Shown here: piece by piece, positions 47,307-60,219 of the stretch
How the letters are laid out: every line of letters begins with the position of its first letter
How positions within the stretch are numbered: position 1 is the stretch's first letter
Assembly: GCF_000003855.2 (NCBI RefSeq)
Contig: NW_003101669.1
Location: forward strand, 489,740-553,739
Length of the DNA: 64,000 nt
Source of the DNA: Blastomyces gilchristii SLH14081
Lineage: Eukaryota > Ascomycota > Eurotiomycetes > Onygenales > Ajellomycetaceae
Direction: 5' to 3'
The notes under the pieces: generated by a model
Seen by the model: the letters and a program-made list of their open reading frames with translations, nothing else
Database searches by the model: none
What the model was told of the DNA's origin: nothing
Program-made: the position numbers and the translations under genes

Positions 47307-47564
47307 TGTAAGAATAAGTACTCACAGGCGATTATTCAGGTGTTTGCAGCTTGATGTGATATGAACTATTAACTACTAGAAGTATTCATAATAGAAAGAT
47401 AAAATATAGAAGTTAAATGTATAATAGTATTCAAGCTGAGTTATAAATAGTATTCACAAACTTCAGTCTATATAGTTGTGTGTAGGCAAGAGTCACTAAC
47501 TCTATTAATGACATAAGAAATAGAAATAGAGATAAAGAATCTGTAAGAAGTGAGATTTCTTACA
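47307..47564 (-). repeat. LTR of gypsy C
   Basis: 258 bp, TGTAAGAATA to TTCTTACA. As in B, the outer roughly 50 bp keep GGCG and AGGTG while the inner part is mutated. Confidence 0.93.
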
Positions 47565-50500
47565 TACTCTCTCCTCTCTAAGACTTCATCTATAAAGTCT
47601 TTCACTGAGTAATTTCATAGAATCAGGCTCAGCACTGCAGTGATACTCACTAAAAATTCTTTATATCTATAAAAAAACCTCAGTGAGAAAAAATCTCTTA
47701 TTATTATAAAGAGAAAAGAGTCTGTCACTCAGTTTCTTCTTCTATGAGATTCTTTATAGCCTGCAGATCTTTCTCTGACTATTATACAGATTCATCTCAC
47801 ATCTTTTATACAGAAGAGTTCCGATTGACTCTCAATTATTTTTACAAGATTCTTATGTGATTATTATATAGATTCATTTTACATCTTTCAATCTGAAGAG
47901 TTTCAGTTGATATTCAATTATTTTTTCACAAGATTCTTGTGTGATTATCACATAGATTCATTTTATAGATGAATTACTTTCTCTGAGATTATCTTCATTA
48001 AAGAGAAGTATTTATAAGTTAATCTTTCACTTATTCTTATAAATTATCATTCTTTGACACTGTAGAATTATGAGGAATTTTTCATTCTTTCATTAACTCT
48101 ATAGAATTGTAGAATCAAGATATCTTCAATCTGTAATTACTCTTTATAATTATATAGAAAGATTCAGATTTATAATTCATAATTATTCTTTATTTACTAG
48201 AGTGATCTGACTATTCTGCAGAATCACTTATAGTATAAATAAACCTCTTTAGAGTAGTATAAATATCTCAGATCTGTCTATGAAACTCTATCTTCTTTTC
48301 TCTTTTTCTGTAACAGCTTTTATTTTTATAACTATGAGTATTATTATTTATCTATGAAGTGTTTTTTCTCAGATAATAAAAAGAGAGTATTTCTAACAAT
48401 ATCTGTATATTAATTCAAAAACTTCTCAAGAATAAAAATTTTTTCAATTTTAATATCTTTATAAATAATATCTAATCACTGTTAAGCTTCTTATCAGCAT
48501 CTCTATAACTCTTCTAATCACTTTTTACTGACTGATGAAGTAGAGATATCACTGCTTATAATAGTATCTTCATCTCTCTCAGCTCTGTCACTGCACTTAA
48601 TATTCAGATCAGTGACTAACTCTGTGTCTCTTTCAGATCAGTTTCTAGCTTTAAGCAGTGTAGTTCTGTTCTTTACTGTAAGTCTTTCTATAAGTAATTT
48701 CTTACAGATTCTAGCTAATAGTGTCTGCAAAGCTTCTAATACTGTCAGTGTCTTCTACAGTCTCACAGATCTATAATTATCTCTTCTCTACTTATATAAT
48801 CTCTGATTAGATATATATAAATATGTCTAGATTCTCTATTAACAGTTCTTACACTGCAGTGCATTTTCATAATCTCATTGTTAATAAGAGATAAAATCTC
48901 AGATATCTGTAAAATCTGAGTAATTAAGAGAATATGAATATCATGAATTTGTGATAAAAGTTAATCTAGACAGATGAGCTTTCTCTCTGTGTCTTAATTA
49001 TTTTCAGAATAACTAGAGAAGTGAATACAGCTTTATAAGAAATATCTAATTATACATACAGATGATCAGCTCTTAAGACTCTACTATAACTGTGTATACT
49101 CTGATATCTGACTTCTCTAAAGTCTGTATTTCTGACAGTCTTTATATCAAATGTAATAATTATCTGTACTACAGACATAATACTCTCTGCTTCTTTAAAG
49201 AGAAGAATTAATAGTTATAAGAGAATTGAGTATTATAAGTGTTAAGAATGTGAGTATAAGTTTTCTTTATTTTTTCTTTATTAATTTCTAAATTGTGTTC
49301 ACAGTTCTGTTTTTATTTTCTTTATTTTTTAACTTTAATAAGAATATGATTTCTTCTTCTCTTTATATACACTATAAACTGTTCATCTCAGTAAAAGCTC
49401 ATTATCTTATAGACTAGAGTTTATAAATAATAGTGTTAATATCTTTATTATAATTACATTCTTAGCAAAGACTGTGTTATTCTGACTTATCAGAATTCAT
49501 GATATAAAAGTTATATCTCAGCTTTCACAGATATCTTAACTGTCTGAATAATTCTCAAGTGAACTTATTTATCTTATCAGAATATTCTTATCACTGAATC
49601 TTGAATCAGAGCTTATAATCTCACTTCTCTGAGTTAATAATCTCTTTAATCTGATATTCTCTTTTACTCTCTAGTACTTTGTAAATAGAGTGATAAGTTA
49701 CAGAGTTCTCTTCTAAGAATTTCTTATATTTATAAAGTAAAGAGACATGAAAAACATTATATATCTATAACTCAGATAATAGTTTCAATCTATAGAACTA
49801 TAAACTAACTTTCTTTATAATCTTATAAGACTCTATCTATAAGAGATTCAGCTTCTTACTAGATCTCTATATAATAATATTTTTTAAACTTAGTCAGACT
49901 TTATCATCTTTCTTAAAACTCTTTATAATATACTTAAAGATATAGTATCTCTTCTGATACTCTTGAGTTTTTTTCAAGAATTTGCAGACTTTCTTCTGAA
50001 TATTCTGAATTCTCTCAGACTGTTTACAGATATTATTACACTCTATAATATACTCTTGTAAGTTTATCAAGATTATCTATAAGTGAGTCTCAGTAAGTAT
50101 TTCAAAGAGAATTTTATCTATGCTGATATACTTTGAGTTATTATATACAAACTCTGTAAGTGATAATTAATATACTCAGTTATTCTAATTATAATTAATA
50201 AAGTACTATAGATACTGTTTTAATATACTTATTAAATATTCTATCTGATTATCTGTCTATTAATAAAAAGCTATACTTAAATCTTGTAAGATCTTTAGTA
50301 TAGTTATTGAATCAGATCAGTACTTCTTTGTGAAGATTAATTCTCTATCTAAGACAATATTTACAGATAATTCATGTAATCAGATCACATTGTAAATAAA
50401 GATATAAATTAAATTCTTTAACTTTAAGTTCTTACAGATGAGTATAAAGTGTGTTATCTTAATAAAGTAATCTACTATCATCAGCACACTGTTAAAACAG

Positions 50501-53357
50501 ACATTATATATGTTCTTACTTTCAGAGAGACTGATGAAAGTATTCATTTCTAGCTATTTTCAAGATTTCTATAAGATAAATAGAGAAGTAAGTTCTTTAT
50601 ATAATCTGAACTATACTATCTATGAATTCTGATAAATAGTATAAGAATTCACTATCTTCTTTATAAGTTCTTGTATCTTCAGTCAGAAGTATTTTCTTAT
50701 AAGTAACTTATAAATTCTAGTATCTATAAAATAACTTACTAGAGAAGAGTTACAATATCTTTTAATAAGTTTTACTTATAGAAACTTATTTATAGATATA
50801 TAAATTCAGTTCTCTCTTTATAAGAAATTATTTAAATCTCTTTAATTCTTTATTTCTACAGAGTTGATCTCTGCTGTGAGTAGTTTCTGAATATACTGAG
50901 TATATTCATTCTTCAGTTACAGTTCAGACAATCTGAATAGAAGATCTTATAAAGACTTATACTCTATTTTCTCTTATATCAGATCTTTCACAGTAGTTCT
51001 CAAAGTCTGCAAACTCTTCAGATTATAGATACTCTCTTTAAGAATTCTTATAAAGATTCTCAGAGTATTAACTCTCAGTATTATAGAAAGTAGTTATACA
51101 GACTTCTTTTCTCTTTTCTTTTTCTTCTTTTACAAGAAATTGAAAGACTCTTCAGTTAATCTCTTTATAACACTCAGTCTGAGCATTCTATAAAGCTTTT
51201 CTATCTTCTCTAACTTCTCTATATTTATCACTCTGATCTTCTTGACATAGTCAGATCTGTAAGAGAGTTCATTCACTGAGTTCTTAATTTTCTTAATATA
51301 CTCTATCTTGAATCAGAACATACTCAGTCTCTGAACTCAGTAGATCTGTTACTATAAGAGTTTTGTAATTAAAGTAAACTGTTATAAGCTATTATAATCA
51401 GTTCTAATAGTAATTACTATTATAAGACTCTTAAAGTAGTGATATTAGTAATAGAAGAATTTCACTATTATAGAAAGCTTTTAATTATAAATATTATAGT
51501 TGATCTCTATAGATTATATCTTCTATGAGAAAAAGATTACTGAAACTCAGTTCTTATTTAACTGTAGTTATAAAACTATTTCTGAAATTGTAAAGAAGAA
51601 GATATCTATCTTTAATCTAATTAAAAGTAAAAGATTAAAGTGAAATAGTATTACTGTATTTATAAATATCTGTTTTAATCTTATAAAGATCTTATAAGCT
51701 TCTGAGATAAGAAAGTTCTTACAGTTCTTTCTTTTAATAATCTTTTTATTCTTTATTATAAGATGACTTTTTCTTATTTTCATTCTTTAATATATCTGTA
51801 AGAGCTAAGAAGATTCTTATAAATATAAAGATAAACTGTCTATAGAAATTCACAAAGCTTAGAAAGATCTGAATCTTATAAATACTAGTTAACTCTGATT
51901 ATAATAGAAATAGTCTTAACTTATAAGAGTTTCATCTGAATATTATCTACAGTAATTACATATTGTAAGAAATTAATCTAATAGATACTGAAGTTATACT
52001 TTATAAGCTTAATATATAGTTCTGTCTTATCTAAGATCTTTAATACAGTTTATATACACTCAGTATATTCTTTCTTCTTCATAAAGTATATTATCACATT
52101 ATTCAGATATATTATTATAAAGATATTCAGATATATATAAAGTATTTTATTAATAAAAGACTGAAATACTATCAGAGTATTAACTAAATTAAAAGACATT
52201 ACTAGATATTTAAATAATTTCAGTGTAGTTCTAAAGACAGTCTTTTATTTATTTTCAGACTATATTCACAGCTGTGTATATATATTAATTATATTTAATT
52301 ATATAAATATAACAGCTTCTGTGAGACAGTTAATTATATTCTTAATTAGAGATAGAGAATAGTAACTCTTTATAGTCTTGAAGTTCAGATTACAGTAGTT
52401 TATATATAATCTAAGATCTTTATTCTTCTTTTTTATAAATATCACAGAGACTTCTGTAGAGATCTATGAAGATCAAATAAACTTATTCTTCAGATTCTTC
52501 TTTATATAAGTTTATAAGATCTCTGTCTCATAATAAAAGAGCTTATAGATTAATTCTCAGAAGAATTTCTACTCTTCTATTAAATTTATTATTAGATTCT
52601 TCTTATAGTGAGATAAAAGCTCAGCTATCTTAGCTAAACTGAATATTTCTGTAAGATCTTGATATTTCTCTAATATTTAAAGCTCAGTTTTCATGACTGT
52701 AAAATTCTCAGATATTTATAAAGTTATTATATAAATAAGCTTATCTTCTCTAATTAACTTTATAGTATTAACTGATTCTATCTTTATAAGTAAGTCTGTT
52801 AACACTGATTAAAAGTATAAATCTAACTTATGAATAGCTATATACAGATTATATCTTTCAAGTTATATAAGTCTTAAGTATATATTATCTATGATATCTG
52901 TGATAATTATAGTTTTTATAAATCTTCTTCAGATTCTGAAGAGATCTTATAATTTAAAGATAATTCTTATAAGTTTTTCAGCTCTCAGATCTGAGTTCTT
53001 ACACTCTGCTTATTATAAGAGCAGATTCTTAGTTTTCATCACTTAGCTTATTTACTCTGTAAGCTTTAGAGATACTATAGTAATCTGAGATTCTAAGTTT
53101 TTTAATACTTTTTATACTGATAAGATAGTAGTTCTGCAGTATAATCTCTCTCTATAAGTATGTACTTTTATTAAGAGAGTAACAGATTCAGATATCAGCT
53201 TTAAAACTCTTAAGAAGACTGTTACTAACTCTGTCTATAACTTCTTAAATTTCTATTTTAATTTATTTAAACAGTGTATATGAAGATATTCTGATTTAGA
53301 ATAGATAAAGTAGAGATTCTTTTTCTTAATCTCTCTATTATATACTCTATTTATAAG
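47565..53357 (-). pseudogene. pol: gypsy C pol: RT, RNase H, integrase
   Basis: Colinear with B and more eroded. The reverse-transcriptase box reads YLNN at 52098-52109 (both Asp lost), followed by VIIYFMKKKEYTEY. The connection is at 51568-51783 (AYKIFIRLKQIFINTVILFHF). The integrase core is at about 50340-50570. Between 51500 and 51520 is the intact region that in B received gypsy G. No long frame survives. Confidence 0.82.
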
Positions 53358-53365
53358 AGCTTATA

Positions 53366-53740
53366 GCCCCGGTGGCTGAATGATTAATGCAGCCACTCAG
53401 TAGTGCCTTGGCATGGGAAACCAAGACGTGTGAGTTCGAAACCCGCAGGGGATACATTAAATCCAGAACTCAAGCACCTCAGGTTTCTAATAAATACAGA
53501 GGTGTACAAATCGCTCCAACAAATTGCTCTATATTCCTGGGATGAGAAGTTATTATCGCATGTATTTAATTATCACTTCTTTGTATTTCCTATATTCTTG
53601 TTATCTTGGCATGGTCTCAATACCTGTATTTCCTCCTGTATAATCAACACTTGGCCTGTATTTAACATCACACAAGGACTCATCATAAGCTTCACTTGCA
53701 TATGAGTATAATGAAAGAATAATAATAATAATAATATAAA
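53366..53740 (+). mobile_element. tRNA-derived SINE, copy 2 (well preserved)
   Basis: 375 bp between duplications AGCTTATA (53358-53365 and 53741-53748). The head resembles a class II (Leu/Ser-like) tRNA: a D arm with stem GGCTG/CAGCC holding an A-box-like TGGCTGAATGATTAATGC, a long variable-arm hairpin CTTGG/CCAAG, and a T arm with B-box GAGTTCGAAACCC. Then come about 270 bp of unrelated body and an (AAT)n tail. It would be transcribed by RNA polymerase III and copied by a LINE. The 100-codon frame at 53403-53705 is accidental. Confidence 0.92.
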
Positions 53741-53748
53741 AGCTTATA

Positions 53749-53882
53749 AAGCTCTCTCTCTTTACTTAGTAATTAGATATAAATCTCTCTATATCATATT
53801 ATCTTTTTTCAGTAAATTTATTCTCTATTATTTTAACTCTTATAAAGCTGATTAATAATTCACTTTTCACAGATCTATAACT
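53749..53882 (-). pseudogene. gypsy C gag-region piece between SINE and MITE nest
   Basis: Colinear with gypsy B 43050-43190. No motif by itself; it proves the continuity of gypsy C across the SINE. Confidence 0.8.
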
Positions 53883-53919
53883 CTCACAGTTAGACTGACT
53901 GTGTGACTATATCTGAGAC

Positions 53920-54424
53920 TAGACTGACTGCTGAGATTATGAATTTCACATTTGATTTCATTTGATCTGATCTCATACATTTCTTGATATGAATTCTGCT
54001 GAGACTAGTCATTAAAAAAACATACAAAGTGACTATATATAAGATCTTAAAATGAAACCATGACTTGAAAAAAATGAGAAAATGATTTCATTTAGTCTCA
54101 TTTAGTCTCATTCTTGATATAAAGTTACTATTTTTAGACATTTTAAGGTTTTTTTAGACTATTTTTCACTTTTTAAAAAGTAACACTTTTTGATAACACT
54201 CAAATGAGATTTAAAGTCATTTAAAGCAATAAAAATAATTTAAATTGAGAAGTGAAAATCATGATCTTATTTGAAAAATGTGATAAGAGTAGATAGTAAG
54301 TCTCACTGAGACAGTATGAAACTACTATTTAATATTAAAACTGTGTAATGAGATCAGTTGAATTGATAATGAGACTATTAAAAAATCTGATTCTGGTTTC
54401 AGACATGGTCACACAGTCAGTCTA
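53920..54424 (-). mobile_element. hAT-type MITE, copy 8 (MITE in MITE)
   Basis: 505 bp, reverse orientation, inserted 29 bp into copy 7, with flanks TCTGAGAC (53912-53919) and TCTGAGAT (54425-54432), an 8-bp duplication with one C-to-T change. Confidence 0.92.
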
Positions 54425-54454
54425 TCTGAGATCAGAACCAGATTTTTTAATAGT

Positions 54455-54808
54455 TGTAAGAGGTCTATGCTGAATAGATTGATCTAATATTGATAGATCT
54501 TATATAACAAAGAGAAAAACATTAGAGAAGAAAAAGAAAGAGAAAGTGCAAGAATCAGTGATTGAAGTGAATATTTATATGTGTATATAATGATGTACAC
54601 AGTGAAGCTTCAGAGTGGAAGAATCTATACACATTCATAACAGTCAAGAATTAGTGATCAAGAATGGCTGAGAATCAGTCATGACAGCTGAGAATCAGTG
54701 ATTGAGAATGACTGAGAATCAGAGTATACATATTCAAGAATGAAGCAGTTGAAATCTGTGAAGTGTAACAGAATAGTCTATATAATTGATCAGACACAGC
54801 TAATCACA
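54455..54808 (-). repeat. LTR of gypsy H (3' LTR by coding strand)
   Basis: 354 bp, ending TCACA. It holds an internal run of repeated units containing TGAGAATCAGTGAT (about 54640-54725) and has one more unit than the other LTR, which explains its extra 44 bp. Confidence 0.9.
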
Positions 54809-55449
54809 TTAGTTCTCTCTTTTCAGAAGCGGTTCTCATCAATCAAGAACTGCTGTTTCAGATAATACAGAACTCAGAGTTGAGGTCAGATGATTATACC
54901 TGATTTATTTTACAAGATATTGTCAGCTGCAGCTGCAGGATCTCTCATCAAGAATATTCTCAATCTCTCATTCAAGTTTGTTATTTTCTTCTATGATTCC
55001 TGGTGATTGTCAGTCAAAAGTCAGTTGAGAAGAGAATAGATCAGTGATAACATGACAGAGCAAGCTTGTATAAAATACATCATGAATCTCTGATGAAGTA
55101 TCAAGATAATAGTTATAGCTGTCTAGAATCTCTGTCACTGTGTATTTCATATAGCAATAGTTTAATATACAGAATGAGTGTGTAGTCTGTATATTCTTGA
55201 GATTTAATTATATAAGATCTTCTATCTTATACTGCTCTGCAGAATCTTATCAGATATTAACTTGATCTTCTTAATCTTGTTTAGTAATTCCTATGAAAGT
55301 CTCTGCTCAGTCACAGACATCTCAGAGCTTCATTACTATATTATCAGTGATCTGAATCAGACTGCAGAGATTCAGTGTGAACTGTGTAATCTCTAGAAGA
55401 TTTAACACTTTCATGTGATATTCATATATAAGAAAGAACAGGCTTACAT

Positions 55450-57900
55450 CTATTGAAACAGCATCTCAACTGTTGATAGTGATCTCTGTATGTAGAAGAA
55501 GATCATGTCAATTATCTTATAAGTGATTACAGAATTTATAAAGATAATTCTTTACAGTCTGAATTATTCATTCTGATACATCATCAGTCTCAGAGTGATA
55601 GACAGTTAATAAACAGTGTGTAATCTTGAGAACTTGACAGATTCTTGTTCAGAGAGTACTCATGAATTGACAGTCTCAGTTTAATACAATAGATCTCAGT
55701 AACTCATATATCTGATAGAATAAACTCTGTAAGAAGACTTCAGTGACTTATTCAGTATTTATCTTATTACAAGATTTCAATATTACATCTTTACTTAGTT
55801 AATTCACAATGATCAGAACATTCTTACAACTCTTATTCTCAAATAGATTAACAGTGAAGTTAATTACTACATCTTGTCAGATTCTATCAGAGATATTGAG
55901 TGATTTCAGTAGATCTTTTCTATGATTCTTTTATAAAATAATAAAAGAACAGTGATTACCGTTTCAGATAAAGCATCTGATACTGTTTAATATCTCAGGT
56001 CAGTAGAACTCTCAGAAGATTATTCTTTACAGTTATTCACAATCTGAGTGATCAGTTATATACAAATCATACATCTCTTGCATTATCTGAGTGTGTAAGA
56101 GTTCAGAGTGAAAGACTCAATGTTGTTCATAAAACTGCAGAGTGTTATTATCATTGATTGAGTATTCTGAGATGTTGATTCTTATACATAGTTCTGAGAG
56201 AAATCAGAGTGCTTCTTGATATACTGCTTTAATGAGTGTTTAAAGAAGTTCATCAGTTTAAGCTGTTACATGTTATAATTCATTCAGTGTAGGTTTGAGA
56301 GAAGTTGAGATATTAATATCAGTGTCAGTGTCAGTGACAGTTGTAATCAGAGAAGCATGTATAGTGTTATGAGTTGTTCTATCTTGATCAATCAATATCT
56401 TCAGATTCAAGAGTCAGTGTTCTCAATTTATTCAGCATGTATCTATTATATCAGACAGTATATCTTATTCTCATTATGAGAGAGCATCTATTATTGAGTT
56501 CTGACTGCTAAGACAGTAGTGTATTATAAAATGAAAGTAGTTTAGAAACTCAGATTATCATATCTGTCATTCAGTAAGTTTACAGATAGTTGTGAAGTAC
56601 TTAAGATTCTTATAATCTGTGATTATCTCAAATTCAGAGACACTTCAGAGTTCAGAGTCTCATTCTTCTAGACAGTGTATAATTACAAGAAGTTTCTTAT
56701 TATAGATCTCATAGTTGCATTCAGCAGAACTCAGTTTCTTAGACATGAAAATGCATGATTGTAAGACATCTTTATTATTATATTACAATATAGCTTCTTC
56801 TGTAATATAGTCAGAGAAATCAGCTTCAATAACTATCTTATAATCAGAATTGAATATTATCAGCAGAGAGATATTAATGAATATCTTCTTTATCTGTACA
56901 AATGCAGCTTCAGCATCTGCTGATCATTGAAATACTGAGTCTTTCTTAATGAGTTTTGTAAGTGATCTCACAATATCTGAGAAGTTTCATATAAATCACT
57001 GATAGAAGTTAGTAAATCTGATGAAGCTTTGTACATCTTTCACAGTGTATGAGATCTCTCATTCAAGAATAGCAGAGATCTTCTCAGAATTCATTCAGAT
57101 CTTCTTATCAGCTTCTATGATAAAGTCTAAATATTTTGTACTTTTAATCTTAAAATCATACTTATCTATGTCTATCAGCAGTTCTGCTTCCTGTAGTTAT
57201 TATAATACCTTTCACACATATTCTTAATATTCTTTCCTGAATTCATCAGTGAAGATGACAATGTTATCAAGATATATAGATGTAAATTTATTAAGAAAGT
57301 CTCAGAGTACTCAGTTGATATACTTCTGAAATATACTAAGAGTGTTAGCCAGTTCAAAGAGTGTGACTACTCATTCAAAGAGATCATATCATGTTCAGAA
57401 TGCTGTAAGCCACTCATCTTTTTCAGTGATATAAATCTTATGAAATGCAGTGATAACATCTAACTTTATAAATCATTGAGCTTATCTGATATAAGCTAGA
57501 GTTTCATTAATAAGAGATAAAGAATAACAGTTCTTCTTTATTAATCTGTTCAATTCTTGATAATTCACACAGAATCAGAGTTCTTTATCTGATTTCTTTG
57601 CAAAGAGAATAGAGGCTGCAGTGAAAGAGTTGCTAATATGTATAAATTCTTTATTCAACAGATTATTGAGTATCTTTTAAAGAAGAAGAAGTTCATCTCA
57701 GAATATATTATAAAGAGAGTCTCATAATAATTCAGAGTTCTTATTATATCTCTTTTTCAACTTGATACTGTGATTCACTTCTGAATCTTGTAAGAGAGGT
57801 AGATTTGTAATATTATTATCTTGTCAGAAGACATCTAGATATTCATGATATTATTAAGAGAGTTTTATACAAGAATCTGTTATTGTAACACAGAATAACT
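55450..57900 (-). pseudogene. pol: gypsy H pol: RT, RNase H, integrase
   Basis: Reverse transcriptase spans about 57000-57800. The catalytic box reads YLDN at 57263-57274 (second Asp changed), preceded by DFLNKFTSI and followed by IVIFTDEF. RNase H spans about 56400-56950. The integrase core at about 55480-55880 has VVINFTVNLF, then VLIIVN*LSKDVI, IVLN*DCQFMS and VYHSETDDVSE*I, the catalytic D-D-E framework of gypsy integrases, with the first two Asp shifted to Asn and the Glu kept. Stops are mainly TGA. Confidence 0.87.
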
Positions 57901-58150
57901 TTTCTAGAGTCTTTTTAATATTAATCAGACTGATGAAATAGATTGATACATAATTCTGCTATCAGTGATCTTATCAGCAACTCTATCAGCAGTTTTAATG
58001 ACAACTTCTTTTTCAGAGTATTTTATAAGTGTTGACAGAGATCTGTGTAAGATTCATAGTCTTGTGAATATCATCTTCATGAATTCTATCATCATTAGAG
58101 AATATCAAGCTTCTGTTTCAAGTATTTAATAAGATACCTTGTTCAGATAG

Positions 58151-58444
58151 TCAGACAAGTTCTAATATAAGATTATAATTAAGATTATCAACTTTGTATG
58201 CATAGGTATCTTCACATTGATATTCTTTCACATCTATGTTTAGTTTCATCATATAACAGGTATAAACATCTTTTAAATCATCAAATTCTGCAAGGAGTTG
58301 AGGTTTTAATAAGAGAATACACTGAAGATTATAACATCTTACAACTGAAGATTTTATCATTGCATAGTGACATAGATCACTGTCTATCATGGCTTTCATA
58401 TTATACATGTTATCAATCATAGTAGATACAAGAATTACATTCAT
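58151..58444 (-). pseudogene. gypsy H retropepsin-like protease
   Basis: A 97-codon open stretch. It has the retropepsin order: a hydrophobic strand, AMIDSD at about 58376-58393 (DSG is usual; Gly changed to Asp), then YAMIKSSVV, and a later NLNYNLILELV like the linker before RT (NLILGLPWL in intact elements). It cuts the polyprotein. It is open only by chance, as neighbouring parts of the same protein are broken. Confidence 0.75.
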
Positions 58445-58499
58445 TATTATTTTCTCTTTAAATTGTTCTTATCTGACCTCTTCAAGCTTCTGTTTATAA

Positions 58500-59645
58500 A
58501 TTTGAATAGAAGCTAATCTTTTCCCTGTTTCATCAGAGCATTTTCATAGTTATCTTTCAAATCTTTCTTCACTGCAATGTGATTGACATAGACAGGCACT
58601 GATTCATTCTTCAAATGAGAAGACACTGATCTTTCTCTCAATTGAGAAGATACTGATCTTTCCCCTCTTAAGTGTGAAGACACATAGATTAATCAGCAGT
58701 TGAAAGCAATGTGTTCTAATCAGTTACAGTTGATATATACTTCATGTTGACATCAATCAGTGACTTTCTCAGGAGTGATTTCAGAGACTCAGAAGTCTGT
58801 TTGAACAGTGAATACTCTTGCTTATACATAGACATTTGAGTCTACTCAGTTCATAGCATCTGCATCATTGTTGTTATTTCTCAGCACAGATGTGTGAGTG
58901 TAACATCTTCTATCACTATTCTGTATACTCTTGAGCTTGATAAGACAGTTATTCAATATTCAGAGCTGTGTGCAGAAATCTTCATAAGTCTGATCTTTAT
59001 CTACACTTACAAGAATCTGTAAGAGTTTAAAAGTTACTGTCTTCTTAAGCATGCTAATCTTCATTTGATTCTCTCAAGATTAATCACCTACTTCTAGAAT
59101 CTTGATGTCAAAGTCAGAGATGAATGTTGTAAGAGAAGTGTTTCTCTGTCAGATACTCTGTAATCAATCTAACACTTTCTGTTGTATGACAGTGTCCTGA
59201 AACAGAATATCAAGATGTTTGATGATATTGTCAGGTATTTGCAACACTGGTTCAAATACTTTCATTCATGAATGAAACTTCTGTTTCATGCAATTCTTCA
59301 ATCATTCATTGATATATTAACTTTGATTAATTAATAAATCAATGACATCTTCATCTACACTCAGTTTCATGAGCATTTCCATTCTTCATGATGAGTAAAG
59401 AGTGAGATTGAAAGTATTGAAATATGCAGAAGTATCTAAGTGTTCTTTCAGCACTTTTATATTCAATTCTGTAGATGTTGAAATTGCATGAGTTAATTAT
59501 TAAATCTCTTCATATTGAAGTTATTGAGTTGCATGCATGTCTGCTATCTATTGCTGTTGTAATTTCAACATTGCTCAGAGTCACTGTGATACCACTTCTA
59601 TACTCATACTTAAGAGTTCTCTCATATTGTCATTAGACATGTCAT
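58500..59645 (-). pseudogene. gag: gypsy H gag
   Basis: The start is placed near 59640 (MSNDNMRELLSMSIEVV). A helical capsid-like part is followed by a CCHC knuckle at 58696-58737 (YINCN*LEHIAFNC), where the first Cys has become Tyr and a Trp codon is TGA. Broken by several stops. Confidence 0.75.
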
Positions 59646-59909
59646 TCATTGAGTGTATGATATCTGTGAAATCTTGAAGAAGTGTAATTATATGAATATC
59701 TTATATATCTAAGTGTCAGAACTCTCAGATCTTTCACTGACATTCTCTTTATAAGATCTTATTACAGAATCAGAGTGACTGATAAGTAAGCTTCTATCTG
59801 AGAACTCAGTGTTCACTTAACTGTTTCTCTTTCTTTTGTGTTATTATGCATTTGAATATCTCTCAAGAGATAATTATTTCTAATGAGAAGATGATGAACA
59901 TTTTTCTAG

Positions 59910-60219
59910 TGTAAGAGACCTACACTGAATAGATTAGTATGATATTGATAGATATTATATAACAAAGAGAAAAATCTTAGAGAAGGAAAAGAAAGAGAAA
60001 GTGTGAGAATCAGTAATCAAAGTGAATATTTATACATGTATGTAATGATGTATGTAATGAAGCTTCAGAGTGGAAGAATCTATACACATTTATAGCAGCT
60101 GAGAATCAGTGATCAAGAATGACTGAGAATCAGAGTGTACACATTCAAGAATGAAGTGATTGAAATCTGTGAAGTGTAACAGAATAGTCTATATAATTGA
60201 TCAGATACAGCTTGTTATA
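59910..60219 (-). repeat. LTR of gypsy H (5' LTR by coding strand)
   Basis: 310 bp, TGTAAGAGACC to GTTATA (final CA changed to TA). It lacks one internal repeat unit present in the other LTR. Confidence 0.9.

Larger units (their letters stand above)
54455..60219 (-). mobile_element. gypsy H, complete (third gypsy family)
   Basis: 5765 bp with the 5-bp duplication ATAGT (54450-54454 and 60220-60224) and LTRs beginning TGTAAGAG. Gag, protease, RT, RNase H and integrase run on the minus strand. A purine tract (minus strand, about 54809-54822) adjoins the left LTR, as expected. It is less AT-shifted than gypsy C around it. Confidence 0.93.

Noticed and set aside
53403..53705. 100-codon frame
   Set aside because: It lies wholly within the SINE, a non-coding element.
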